Shown here one piece after another: positions 22,100-32,439 of a stretch of DNA of 64,000 nucleotides (position 1 is the first letter of the stretch; each line of letters starts with the position of its first letter). Below the pieces are notes generated by a model. It was not told the DNA's origin, made no database searches, and was given only the letters and a program-made list of their open reading frames with translations. Position numbers and translations under genes: made by a program. This stretch comes from Proteles cristata cristata. Its lineage: Eukaryota > Chordata > Mammalia > Carnivora > Hyaenidae. Where the stretch lies: assembly GCA_017311185.1 (NCBI GenBank), contig JAESUZ010003170.1, positions 62,001 through 126,000 on the forward strand. Reading direction: 5' to 3'.

Positions 22100-22745
22100 G
22101 TTCTCAGCAAGACTATTGGGTGCAGCTCTTGTCTCCACCAATAGCACTCCCTTTGCCAATTCATACTCTACGTTGCAGACAAAAGCTCTATGTGAAATAC
22201 AAACTTAACAATTTCTTCTCCTGAATGAAAATATTTGTTGACATTCATTGCCCAGGAAAAATTCTAGACACTTTGCTATTATATACAGGATTCTCTAGGA
22301 GCTGTCACTTGCTTGGAGTTAACTTCTTCAGATTTTATAATATTTTGCTTTTCTCCTGTTGTTTACAACCTATGCTTTGGGAAAACCAAGCTAATTAACA
22401 TTTCATAAATAAAAATCAGATTTTTATAAACCAAGACTTTTTTAAACTCAAGATATACACTCTCATTACCATGTTCTTTCCCTATTGTCAACCTTGCCAA
22501 TTTAGATAACTCCTTATTTTTAAGATGCAGCTCAAGTGCCCTCTTCTCTGAGAGGAATTTCTGAGGGTACGTTCACAGATGGAACTAGAGGCTTCTATTT
22601 TGTCTATGTCAATCTTATTTTCTTCTATTATTTATGTGGTTACTTATCTCCTGTCCATCAACTGTAAGCCCCCACGGAGTGTTCTTACTTCATTAGTAAC
22701 TTTCATACTGTTCAGAACAAAAATAGAACCTTAATACAGATCATG
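22100..22745 (+). mobile_element. L2 LINE fragment (ORF2 end plus 3' region)
   Basis: Diverged L2 pattern: AATTTCTTCTCCTGAATGAA, TGACATTCATTGCCCAGG, AAGATGCAGCTCAAGTGCCC, CTGAGAGGAATTTCTGAGGG, AACTGTAAGCCCCCACGG. Frames are destroyed. The 5' boundary is approximate. Confidence 0.65.
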
Positions 22746-22774
22746 AGTGATACAGATTTTCGAATGGAGCTTAG

Positions 22775-22797
22775 TTTTTTTTTTTTTTTTTTTTTTT
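22775..22797 (-). repeat. Homopolymer T run
   Basis: A run of 23 T on the plus strand without an adjacent recognisable retroposon body. It could be the tail of a very short minus-strand insertion, but no duplication is visible. Confidence 0.8.
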
Positions 22798-23093
22798 AAT
22801 ACCCATCTTAGGTTTCTTAGTCTAAACAAACAGTTTCAGCCTGGAAAAATCTCTGTAGACCACACAATACATTATAGATACATTTTTTTTCTTACATAAG
22901 CATAGACTCAAGTTGCAGTTTATGAAGACAACAGTTTTTCTAAAGTTCACTTGTCTTCAGTTTTTCAGGTTATTTGAGAGAGATTACTCCTGCCTTCATC
23001 AAAATCCATATCCCAGAAATGGCCTTGTGACTTGAGATGAAAAAGAGATTTATTTTGTGAATGAGGAAAAATTAAGAATATCTTCAGACTAAG

Positions 23094-23323
23094 GGTGGCA
23101 GGGTGCCTTAGCCAGCTAAGTACCAGACTTTTGGTTTTGGCTCAGGTCATGATCTCATTGTTCGTGGGTTCGAATCCCACATTGAGCTCCACACTGGCAG
23201 TGCAGGGCCTGCTTGGGATTCTCTGTCTCCCTCTCTCTCTGCCCCTCCCCCACTCATTCTCTCTCTCTTTCTCTCTCTCTCTCTCTTCTTCCTTTTCATT
23301 TTCAAAATAAATAAACTTAAAAA
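23094..23323 (+). mobile_element. SINEC retroposon, older subfamily
   Basis: Differs from the felid majority: the middle reads CACTGGCAGTGCAGGGCCTGC followed by TTGGGATTCTCTGTCTCCC. It is bracketed by AATATCTTCAGACTAA (23078-23093) and AATATCTTGAGACTAA (23324-23339), one mismatch. The middle wording marks an older SINEC lineage than the CAGAGCCTGGAGCC type. Confidence 0.94.
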
Positions 23324-23396
23324 AATATCTTGAGACTAAAGGTTGGTTTCATAGCTAAGACTAGGACAAGGTAGCCTGCTTTTGAGAATAAATCTT

Positions 23397-23618
23397 TTTT
23401 TTTTAATGTTTTTTTTTTTTTATTTATTTCCAGGAGAGGGAGAGAGAGAGAGACAGCGTGAGCAGGGGAGGGTCAGAGAGAGAGGGAGTCACAGACTGAA
23501 ACAGGCTTCAGGCTCTGAGCTGGCAGTCAGCACAGAGCCCACGCGGGGCTCGAACCCACGAACCGCATGACCTAAGCGAAAGTCGGACACTTAACCGACT
23601 AAGCCACCCAGGCGCCCC
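23397..23618 (-). mobile_element. SINEC retroposon, young subfamily
   Basis: Minus-strand copy with GGGAGTCACAGACTGAAAC and CCACCCAGGCGCCCC. Perfect 15-bp duplication TTGAGAATAAATCTT at 23382-23396 and 23619-23633. A small deletion removes part of the ctcgcggt region. Confidence 0.96.
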
Positions 23619-23708
23619 TTGAGAATAAATCTTAATGTAAGGGCAGCATCCAGGGTGATTTCTGAAGGGAGAATAAAAGCATATATACACATATGCGCTT
23701 GCGCGTGC

Positions 23709-23744
23709 ACACACACACACACACACCTCCACCACCACCACCAC
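23709..23744 (+). repeat. Compound (AC)n-(CCA)n microsatellite
   Basis: A pure AC run passes directly into five CCA/ACC triplets. Likely length-variable. Confidence 0.92.
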
Positions 23745-24095
23745 GTTTGTAAGTCCTTTGAAAATGTGGACAAACAGAAACTAAAAATCTAAATTAAATT
23801 TCTATTTCTGGAGAAACTCCAGGGAATGCTCATGAGAAATTAGATTAGTTATAGTATCCTTCTAGTGAGCCAAATGGAAATATTTTTTTGGAGACTATTC
23901 TTATAAAATAATGAAAGTTTACAATAAATGTTAGTTTAAGTTAATTTCTGATAATTAAATGTTAGATAATGTTAAAGAATTGTGTATTAGAACAACTTTT
24001 GCAGCTATTATCAAAGAGGTGCCCAGAGAGTCTGAATGCTAGAGGGTCATAGTTATTGTTGCCAATTACTTCAAAACTGATAATCTGCCTGTCAT
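23745..24095. other. Unassigned sequence
   Basis: No gene or repeat recognised. Confidence 0.4.
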
Positions 24096-24110
24096 AAATA
24101 TGGTTGTATT

Positions 24111-24336
24111 GGGGCGCCTGGGTGGCTTAGTCGGTTAAGCGTCCGACTTTCGCTTCGGTCATGATCTCGCGGTTCGTGGGTTCGAGCCCCGCGTCGGGCT
24201 CTGTGCTGACTGCCAGCTCAGAGCCTGGAGCCTGTTTCAGTCTGTGACTCCCTCTCTCTCTGACCCTCCCCTGCTCACGCTGTCTCTCTCTCTCTCCTAG
24301 AAATAAATAAAATATTTAAAAAATAAATAAATAAAT
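24111..24336 (+). mobile_element. SINEC retroposon, young subfamily, near consensus
   Basis: Head GGGGCGCCTGGGTGGCTTAG, GGTTCGTGGGTTCGAGCCCC with all CpGs retained, CAGTCTGTGACTCCC and an AAATAAATAAA-type tail. Perfect 15-bp duplication AAATATGGTTGTATT at 24096-24110 and 24337-24351. One of the best-preserved copies in the window. Confidence 0.97.
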
Positions 24337-24728
24337 AAATATGGTTGTATTTATTACTTAGAAGGTCAGGATAGGAGGCAAAAGTAATTATCTCTTTTTT
24401 TCATTCTGCAATATAGTTCAATGCTTATAGTAGAGAATAGTTTCAGTTTATCTTTTTAGATGGACAAGTAATTACTATGAAAAGATTATTTGTTAATATT
24501 GGAAAACATATTCAACTAGTTAAATAAGAGAAATAACTGTAAGGTATTAAAATTTAAATATTATTGAAATTATTAGAAAATATAACATAAATATTCATTA
24601 ACTATTGGTATTTGTGAAAAGATTAATTTCCATTAAAAGTCAGAAAGTAATGTGCTTCGCTTTATGTGTAATGTATGCTCTTCTATCCTTTTAAGTATTC
24701 TAATGTACTTCAAAGGCCTAAGGATTTT

Positions 24729-24771
24729 TTATTCTTTATTCATTTTATTTATTTTTTTAATGTTTGTTTTT

Positions 24772-24807
<36 letters not shown>

Positions 24808-24947
24808 GTCGGGGAGGGGCAGAGACAGAGGGAGACAGAGGATCTGAAGCTGGCTCTGTGTGAAAAGCTGAACTTGAACTCATGATCGGTGAGATCATGA
24901 CCTGAGCCAAAGCCATTCACTCAACAGACTGAGCCACCCAGGTGCCC
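24729..24947 (-). mobile_element. SINEC retroposon
   Basis: GA-run, GGTCGGGGAGGGGCAGAGAC, TGAGCCACCCAGGTGCCCC. Flanks CCTAAGGATTTT (24717-24728) and CCTAAGTATTGT (24948-24959) are an imperfect duplication. The middle section, including the gctgtcagcacagag segment, is partly lost. Confidence 0.92.
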
Positions 24948-24959
24948 CCTAAGTATTGT

Positions 24960-26439
24960 TTAAATAAGCAGAGTACTTATGGGCTCAGTAGACACATGCA
25001 ATAAAAATGGCTTATTTCCCTAATTTTAAGATCATATGATTTTTCAAATAAAAATCTTTGTTGCCGACAGATTTTCTTAGTAACACACTTGTATTAGGTT
25101 TCTGATTCTTCAAATGTTTATTTTGTTATCTATTTTAGAAGACACTCTTGATATCTCAAGCTTGTTCTACTCTTGTTACTTCAATAGGAGCAAAGAAAAA
25201 CTCCGAAGTACACATTTTTTTTTGTCACATGTCGACGCAATCCTCTCTCAGAGACTTGCCAAGCTCTCTCTCTCTCCCTCCCTCGCTCCCTCCCAGGGCC
25301 TTGGCTCCCTCAGTCCTTTGCCTTCTCGGGTCTTGTTTGTTTTTCTTCCTAAAATTCAAGTGGGCATTTTCCTCTCCAATGATTCAGTCTCAGGACAACT
25401 CCAGGAGAGATGTTTCCTTAGAGCTGCAAATCTGTGAAGCCATTTCTCTGCTGTCATTTTCCAACTTTCAGTTAGAGATCAATTCTTTTTTTCCTGTTAG
25501 TTTTTCCCAAGTGGCCCCTAGACTTTCATTTTGTACTAAAGAAATCCATTTTAGCATCAGTGCGGTCTCATATCTAGCAGAGTTGCTTCCTGAGAAGGGT
25601 GAGCAGTTAGTGTCATGGCTGAGAACATCAGCATCTCTGTATGCAGCACCCACCCTGACCACCAGGGTCTCCTTCTTCCCTCTCAGCGACTGCTTCACAC
25701 TCTTAGTTCTTGTACTCACCTAAGTTTCTAGAGTACTGGCATTCCGTTTTGAGCCTTTTCAATTGGGCGGGCCTACAGCATCCACATTCATGATGTTGTT
25801 ATTTTTTACGTGGTTCCTTTTAGTTTCCTGGTAGATTAAAATAATAAAACGCAAATATTCTGAAGATAGGCCTCTGGAGCACATATTTAGGTCTCAATTA
25901 TCCAAGGCAATAGCTTATGAATAGATCTAATCCACAAATAAGCTCTGGCTCTTTGATTTAAAACCACAATTGATTATCATTAGTAGATTTTAGTTTTATC
26001 AAGAGATGCATAAGAATTATCTGAATAATTAAGTTCCTCTGAATAATATTTATTCAATTTCAGGCTCTCTAGATGGTGTATTCCTTTATCAGTTTGGATA
26101 ATGAGACTCAAAACAATTGTGTTAGTATCTATAATTGGAAGCAGAAATGATATCATTCATATTGGCTTTGAACTACTTATATAGAAATGTGAACTAATAA
26201 ATTCATGGACAGCAGACTAACATTTGCACACTGGGGGAGGAGGGCAGGTGCTGACTGGTTGTGCCTAAGGTGTCCAGAACAGGGAAACAGAACAATGGTG
26301 ATTCTACTGTACACTTTGCCAACAGCATGGAGAACAGGTGTATTCAGGTGTACACCACAGGCACCCTAGACAACCTTTCTTCTCTTCTTTAGTCAAATTG
26401 CAAATTACATGTATTTATTGAAGGTATTTCTTTCACTTT
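24960..26439. other. Unassigned sequence with a more GC-rich patch
   Basis: About 25200-25735 is richer in C and G than its surroundings. It carries a CT-rich tract (25262-25295) and overlapping open frames: 191 codons plus strand 25148-25723, and 83 codons minus strand. No domain recognised. The rest is AT-rich and unassigned. See findings. Confidence 0.4.
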
Positions 26440-26454
26440 AAAATAATTTACCTT

Positions 26455-26663
26455 GGGGAGCCTGGGTGGCTTAGTCGGTTAAGCGTCCGACTTTCGCTTG
26501 GGTCATGATCTCGCGGTTCGTGGGTTCGAGCCCCGCATTGGGCTCTGTGCTGACTGCCAGCTCGGAGCCTGGAGCCTGTTCAGTCTGTGACTCCCTCTCT
26601 CTCTGACCCTCCCCTGCTCACGCTGTCTCTGTCTCTTAGAAATAAATAAAACATTAAAAAAAT
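26455..26663 (+). mobile_element. SINEC retroposon, young subfamily (first of a stack)
   Basis: Head GGGGAGCCTGGGTGGCTTAG, CAGTCTGTGACTCCC marker. Duplication AAAATAATTTACCTT (26440-26454) and AAAATAATTTGCCTT (26664-26678), one mismatch. The downstream copy of this duplication is itself the target of the next SINE. Confidence 0.95.
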
Positions 26664-26681
26664 AAAATAATTTGCCTTTCT

Positions 26682-27000
26682 GGGGCATCTGGGTGGCTCA
26701 GTCAGTTAGAAGCTGGGCTCTTGACTGCTTCAGATTCTGTGTCTCCCTCTCTCTCTGACCCTCCCCTGCTCATGCTATCTCTCTCTCAAAAATAAATAAA
26801 ATATTTAAAAAAAAAGAGTTGGGCTCTTGACTTAGGCTCAGGTCGTGATCTCACAGTTGGGGAGTTCAAGCCCCAAATCAGGCTCTACATTGGCAGTGTG
26901 GAGCCTGCTTGGGATTCTGTCTCCCTCTTTGTCCCTCTCCTGCTCATGTGTTCTGTCTATCTTTCTCTCAAGATAAATAAATAAACTTTAAAAAATAAAA
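26682..27000 (+). mobile_element. SINEC retroposon, older subfamily, hosting another SINE
   Basis: Head GGGGCATCTGGGTGGCTCAG, older-class middle TTGGCAGTGTGGAGCCTGC, tail AAATAAATAAACTTT. A perfect 19-bp duplication TAAAATAATTTGCCTTTCT lies at 26663-26681 and 27001-27019. Its length is inflated by an internal 5'-truncated SINE at 26727-26816. Confidence 0.95.
26727..26816 (+). mobile_element. 5'-truncated SINEC nested in a SINEC
   Basis: Only the 3' half is present: GCTTCAGATTCTGTGTCTCC, CT-rich run, AAATAAATAAAATATTT tail. It interrupts the host SINE between two copies of AG(C/T)TGGGCTCTTGACT (26711-26726, 26817-26832), a 16-bp duplication with one mismatch. This shows it is a separate insertion, not a rearrangement. 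Confidence 0.93.
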
Positions 27001-27019
27001 TAAAATAATTTGCCTTTCT

Positions 27020-28123
27020 ATGTAAGGGGAGAAAAAATAAGCTGTACACTAAACTGTTGTTTGAGGTTTCACAGGCAAGATATAGTATAATGATCTCTTG
27101 TAGATAAAAAAAAGAGTCATTTATGTGTGGAGCTCTTGAACCATATTAACAATGGCAATAGTGGATTATGTATTTAAAATTTTGGTGTATTGATCAAACA
27201 ATTAATTGATTCCTTTGACTTTGATTTCCAATTTTGTGATATAAGTAGTTGAGTAACATTAGATGTATTCTTTTTTTAGAAACTATTTTTCTTATACTAA
27301 TGGAGAAATATATATTCAAGAAGCCAGAAAGTAAACAAAGATTTTTCTAAATATTTCCATACCATCAGATATATCATCACTCAAGATAGTCTATTAGAAA
27401 CAAAATTACCTCTGTCAAATTCTTTCAGTCTAATTTTTGGAGATGTTTTCTCCCATTTGTGTTAGAAAACCAATGTTTTATTACAGAAAAATTTAAAAAT
27501 ATAAAGAGGGGAAAATAATAAATGATTATCACCATTGTCCTCTATCAAAGATATTTTGATTGTTTCCAAATATATACACAAAAATATGTAACATAGAAGA
27601 AAAAAATGAAATTAAAAAAAAACTGGTTATGTAACTTCACTGGGGGGAAATAAATACCAAAAAAAAAATGATGATGGGTTTTTAAACTATATTATGTGAA
27701 TGCAAATCCCAGGTAATTGATTATATTGCCTTTGTACCTTTGGAAACATTAACAAATCTTTTGGCCTCATCTGTAAAACAAAGTATTATTTTTTGTTCTT
27801 TAGATTTGATTTTAATTTAAATGAGATTAAGTCTTTGAGTCAGTACTTGACTCATATAATTTTAATATACATTACTTATCATCGTCATCAATATCATCAT
27901 CATTATTGGCGTCATTCACTGAAGGTCCTATGGACTGTGAAAAAGTTCCCAAGGCATGAGTAAGAAGGTCCTGGATAAGACAAAGATTATAAAGTAAGAG
28001 AGGCTTAGAGATATGTTCAAAAATGAGAGGATTTGGAGTTCAGTGATGAGAGAATAAAAAAGCAGAGAAAAGGAGTAACAATATGGTGGAAGTTGCTCAA
28101 GCTGCAGAGAAAATATGGAGGGT
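27020..28123. other. Unassigned AT-rich sequence
   Basis: No gene recognised. A CATCATCAT stretch near 27880-27905 is mild low complexity. Confidence 0.4.
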
Positions 28124-28138
28124 TAGAGATTTCATTTT

Positions 28139-28346
28139 CTTAAATGTTTATTTATTTTTGAGAGAGATAGAGAGACAGAGCGAGAGCAGGGGAGGGATAG
28201 AGAAAGAGGGAGACACAGAATCCATAGCAGGCTCCAGGATCTGAGTTGTCAGCACAGAGCCCAAAGCAGGGTTCAAACTTACAAAACCAGGAGATCATGA
28301 CCTGAACAGAAGTCAGATGCGACATCGACTGAGCACCCAGGCTCTC
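28139..28346 (-). mobile_element. SINEC retroposon
   Basis: Minus-strand copy, head degraded to GAGCACCCAGGCTCTC. The 15-bp duplication TAGAGAT(T/C)TCATTTT at 28124-28138 and 28347-28361 has one mismatch. Intermediate class. Confidence 0.94.
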
Positions 28347-28611
28347 TAGAGATCTCATTTTTTGGCAATGACCAAAATATTTTGTAGACAAGCATGAATT
28401 ATTTTCAGTTTTAATTTCTGTGCCATGCAGCAATGCAGTCGCCTTCCACTGCTCCTGAACCATGAATAAAATTTGCTACATAGAAATGAATACTTAGGAC
28501 TATTTTGAGGAAGTTAAAGAAAGTATTCTCTGCTTCATGATGACCTAAAGAAGAGAGCTATCCTACAAGGAATTAGTGTGATGGGAGCATTCATCAAAAG
28601 TAGAAAATCAA

Positions 28612-28816
28612 GGGGCACCTGGGTGGCTTAGTCGGTTAAGCGTCCGACTTTCGCTTAGGTCATGATCTCGCGGTTCGTGGGTTCGAGCCCCGCGTCGGGC
28701 TCTGTGCTGACTGCCAGCTCAGAGCCTGGAGCCTGTTTCAGTCTGTGACTCCCTCTCTCTCTGACCCTCCCCTGCTCACGCTGTTTCTCTCTCTCTCCTA
28801 GAAATAAAAAAAAAAA
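28612..28816 (+). mobile_element. SINEC retroposon, young subfamily, pure A tail
   Basis: Near consensus (GGGGCACCTGGGTGGCTTAG, CCCCGCGTCGGGC, CAGTCTGTGACTCCC) with a tail of GAAATAAAA then uninterrupted A. Perfect 16-bp duplication AAAAGTAGAAAATCAA at 28596-28611 and 28817-28832. A homogeneous tail usually means recent insertion. Confidence 0.97.
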
Positions 28817-28984
28817 AAAAGTAGAAAATCAACAACAAGATATAAACCTTTAGAGATAAACAGAAGTTTGAATGCACTGTGTTTTGCAAACGCATATAAA
28901 AATATATTGTATATTATTTATATTTTTATATAAACGACCATAAGCCAACAAAATGAAGAAATGCACATATGTTTATTTTTCAGG

Positions 28985-29105
28985 CAAAACTTAAAATTGG
29001 TATCCTATTATAAATACTGTTTTGTAACCCACTTCTTAACTTTATTATATCATACATATCTTTCTACATCCTTAAGTATTTTTTACAGTATCATTTTTAA
29101 AGACT
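28985..29105. mobile_element. Probable old L1 3' UTR fragment
   Basis: AAATACTGTTTTGTAACCCAC, ACTTTATTATATCATACATATC and TTTCTACATCCTTAAG resemble a segment of ancient L1 3' regions. Orientation not determined. Confidence 0.4.
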
Positions 29106-29749
29106 ATTAAAGGATAATTTTTAAAAGGCAAAAGTAAAAAAAAATTATGACTCTTGAACAAGCAATACAAAATTCAAAAGTTAAAGCATAACTTTTTATA
29201 TTGAAAGTACAGGCATTAACGGATCAAATAAGACGTCAAGAACTTCAAAATTGATCACACTTTGAAAAATTTAACACATTTCATGGCTTCTTTTCAGGCC
29301 CAGGTATTATGGATGGGGACAAACCAAATTCCATGTGTAAGTTTGTCCTTAATTTTGCTTCTTTATATTCTAGAATAAATTGGCAGTGTAGGACAGTGAT
29401 ACTTGTTCAGTTGGTTAATAAAGTTAAAACTATTTCATTAATAATAATTTATATATATATAAACACATATAATGAATATTACTATTTTCTGATAAATCAA
29501 CAAATAAATATATTAAATTTTCTAAGTTTTAATTTCCAATACAATAAACATCAATGACTATAATCCTCATTTCAAAAACAGCAAATTTTTGAGATCCTTA
29601 CTATATTTCAAGAGTGTAAGGAGTTCTGAAGACAATAAAAGTACCATAAAGATCATTAGGATCTTAAGAAAAAATGCATATGGTTGTGTTTCTTTGTTAC
29701 TATTGCTCCTATAATGATCTCAGCCACTCATATTTATTATAAATTCAAG
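29106..29749. other. Unassigned AT-rich sequence
   Basis: Includes an AT-dense patch at about 29430-29530. Short open frames there (for example 29309-29557) are composed of AT-driven Ile/Tyr/Asn codons and look fortuitous. Confidence 0.4.
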
Positions 29750-29760
29750 ACAAATCTTTA

Positions 29761-29993
29761 AAAAATTTTAAATGTTTATTTATTTATTTATTATTTATTT
29801 ATTATTGAGAGACAGAAAGAGACAGAACATGAGTGGGGGAGGGACAGAAAGAGAGCGAGACACAGAATCTGAAGCAGGCTCAAGGCTCTGAGCTGTCAGC
29901 ACAGAGCCCAATGTGAGGCTTGAACCCACGAGCAATGAGATCATTACTGGAGCAGAAGTGGGACATTTAACTGACTGAACCACCCAGACACCC
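29761..29993 (-). mobile_element. SINEC retroposon
   Basis: T-rich tail with TTTATTTATTTATTATTTA expansion, GA block, ACACAGAATCTGAAGCAGG, degraded head ending CACCCAGACACCC. Flanking ACAAATCTTT / ACAAACATTTT is only weakly duplicated. Confidence 0.9.
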
Positions 29994-30154
29994 ACAAACA
30001 TTTTGTTATCTAACATAAATAGAGTATAGAGACAAAGGAAGAGTGAGGAACAATTATTTCCTCATCAGAGAAGAAAAAAAATCACACGATTATGTAAAAA
30101 AAAATATTACTTATGGATATGAAGCATGACTGAATTAGAAATATAATGAGTTAA

Positions 30155-30359
30155 TGGGTACCTTGGTGGCTCCATTGATAAAGTATTCTACTTGGCTTAT
30201 GTTATGATCTCATGGTTTGTGAGTTCAATCCTCTCATCAGACTCCTGCACTGACCACTGACTGTGTGGAGCCTGCTTGAGATTCTCTCTTTTCTTCTCTC
30301 TCTGTCCCTTCCCCTCTTTGTGCACTCTCTCAGAATAAATAAATAAACTTATGAAAAGA
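30155..30359 (+). mobile_element. SINEC retroposon, older subfamily
   Basis: TGGGTACCTTGGTGGCTCC head, TGTGTGGAGCCTGCTTGAG middle, AAATAAATAAACTT tail. It is diverged yet retains a perfect 18-bp duplication AGAAATATAATGAGTTAA at 30137-30154 and 30360-30377. Confidence 0.95.
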
Positions 30360-30377
30360 AGAAATATAATGAGTTAA

Positions 30378-30979
30378 GAAATATGAAAACTTCTATTTTA
30401 ATCATTAGGTCACTACAGATAAACTAAACATTAACAAATGAATTTCCATTTAAGGCTAACCTTAGTCCCAAATATACCAGACTCTTTACCTGGGGTTCCT
30501 ATAAAGGACAGAAGAACTTGCTGAAGAGTAAAGGACAAATACAGAAGTCACAGCTCAAACAGTCACACAGTCATTAGAGATCAAAAGTTTTCATTTAGCC
30601 CAAAGACTGAAAATTTAATTACTTCATTTACTAATATAACAAATAAACCACCTATTATACGCCAATGGCTATACTAGTGGCAGGGAATAAAGAGGTGACC
30701 ATCCTTTTCCTCTGAAGTTTATATTCCACTAGAAAAGAACACACAAGTAATTGCTAATGTGCTAAATGTTACTGACAAGAAAGACATATAGCTCCAAGAA
30801 GAACTAGAGGCAGATATAATAAAGCCATTGGTTGGGTAAGCCAAAAACTAGAAGATAAGTAAGGAAAGTGAGACAATGGAAAGGGGGAGAAAGTTCCCAG
30901 AGCAAAAGCATGAAAAGGTTAGATGTTTGACTTACATGAAATCTAGAACTTGACTTTCACTAGTACTGCAAATGCCAAA
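30378..30979. other. Mostly unassigned; possible old LINE segment
   Basis: About 30645-30790 (CACCTATTATACGCCAATGG, AGTGGCAGGGAATAAAGAGG) resembles an ancient L2/L3-like segment. Low certainty. Confidence 0.35.
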
Positions 30980-31165
30980 TAAATAGTCACTGCCTACTGT
31001 ATGAATGTCTGATTTTTCTCCCCCATAAGACTGTAAGCTCCAAGAGGAAACAGTATTGGTCTATATTGCTCAGTGCTGAATCCCCAGCTCTAGAGGGGTG
31101 TTTGGCATGTAATGGGTGCCTAAGATACATATACTGGGTGAATGAACAGGTGAATGGTTGTTGGA
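30980..31165 (+). mobile_element. L2 LINE 3' end
   Basis: AGACTGTAAGCTCCAAGAGG, GCTCAGTGCTGAATCCCCAG, GGCATGTAATGGGTGCC and GGGTGAATGAACAGG follow the L2 3' UTR closely for its age. Confidence 0.82.
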
Positions 31166-32439
31166 ACAAATGAATTTTATACTTTTCTAACTCTGAATTA
31201 TAAGTGGAATCATTACTATACCAAAGAGTTATAAGACAATAGTGGCAAAAAATGGTAACAATTGGTAATAAATAACAGTATAGCTAATGCTGTTCCTCTT
31301 CCCAATTCAGTTAACTTTTATAGAAAGTTTTCTTTCACACCAGCTCTTCACAGCTCTCCTTCCTGTCTACTCATCACCTAGCTGGTCTCTTCTCCAGACA
31401 TCCACATCCCTGGGACCTCCATGTCATCTGGTGGTCCCATATGCTGTAATATTTTAAGTGTGTCTCTAAATTCACTGATGGGCTTTCTGTTCTCTCCCTT
31501 AATTGGAACTCTTCATGTATCGCAAGACACTGGTTTGTCTTTAAGCCATGGAGCTTTGAATTATGACAGGGAAATACTCAGTGTTGAATAAATGATTGAT
31601 GAGTGAATTAGTGATTGACAACTGGTTCTGAAACTGACTTTCTGTCTTTATCTTTGTTCAAATAGAACTTAACTCAAGTGTTATTTAAAGACTTTTTTAA
31701 AATCCCTTTTTCATTGATTTCAAAAGTTTACTGCCATCTCAGATCCCATCCACTATGCCTGCTCCTGTTAACCTCTTTGATTTTTAAAAATAGATTTTAT
31801 TTTGAAATTTTTTGTTTTTGTTTTTGTCTTAAATAATCAGTTTTATCCCAACTAAATCAAACTTAAAAAGTCCTGATCTTGTGAAATATTTATACTACAG
31901 GGTGAAGTAAGACCTTTGCAGCATCAATAACAAATACACCAGCTGACCTAACAGGGCTCTATTTCATTGCTTTTTTATTTACTCAATCACCCAATAATTT
32001 CCACAATGAAAAGGCTTGTTCTGCCTACATTACATTTTCTTTCTTCCTTCACTGACCTCTTGCTCCCATCACTGAATTTATTCTTAAGGTTCATACTCTT
32101 CTTGCTCATGAAAGTCATTCTGTGTATTCAGGGCCACAGTACCCTTTTTTTTTAGTCATTCCTATCATACTGGACAATACAATTTAAAAAATTATTTTAT
32201 GCCTATAATTGTGTTCTATTCTAGAATAAAAGGTGATTATAAAGAGGACAATAATAGTTATTGAAAGTAGTGATTTGTTGCTATGTGATTTATCTCCTGA
32301 CCTTCCTTTGTTGTGTTGAAAAGTTGAAATAGCTTGTGCTTTTTATTTTAATGTTTTTAAATTTTATTTTATGGCTCAAAGATTCAATAGATATTCCCAG
32401 TTGCGAACTATAGAATAAGACTTACTTTATTAGGAAAAT
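31166..32439. other. Unassigned sequence
   Basis: Part of 31425-31610, ending GTTGAATAAATGATTGATGAG, may be another L2 end. Otherwise nothing recognised. Confidence 0.35.

Noticed and set aside
26682..27000. CRISPR-like array suspicion from closely spaced repeats
   Set aside because: Spacing and sequence are SINE bodies with poly-A tails and target duplications. There are no regular short repeats or spacers.
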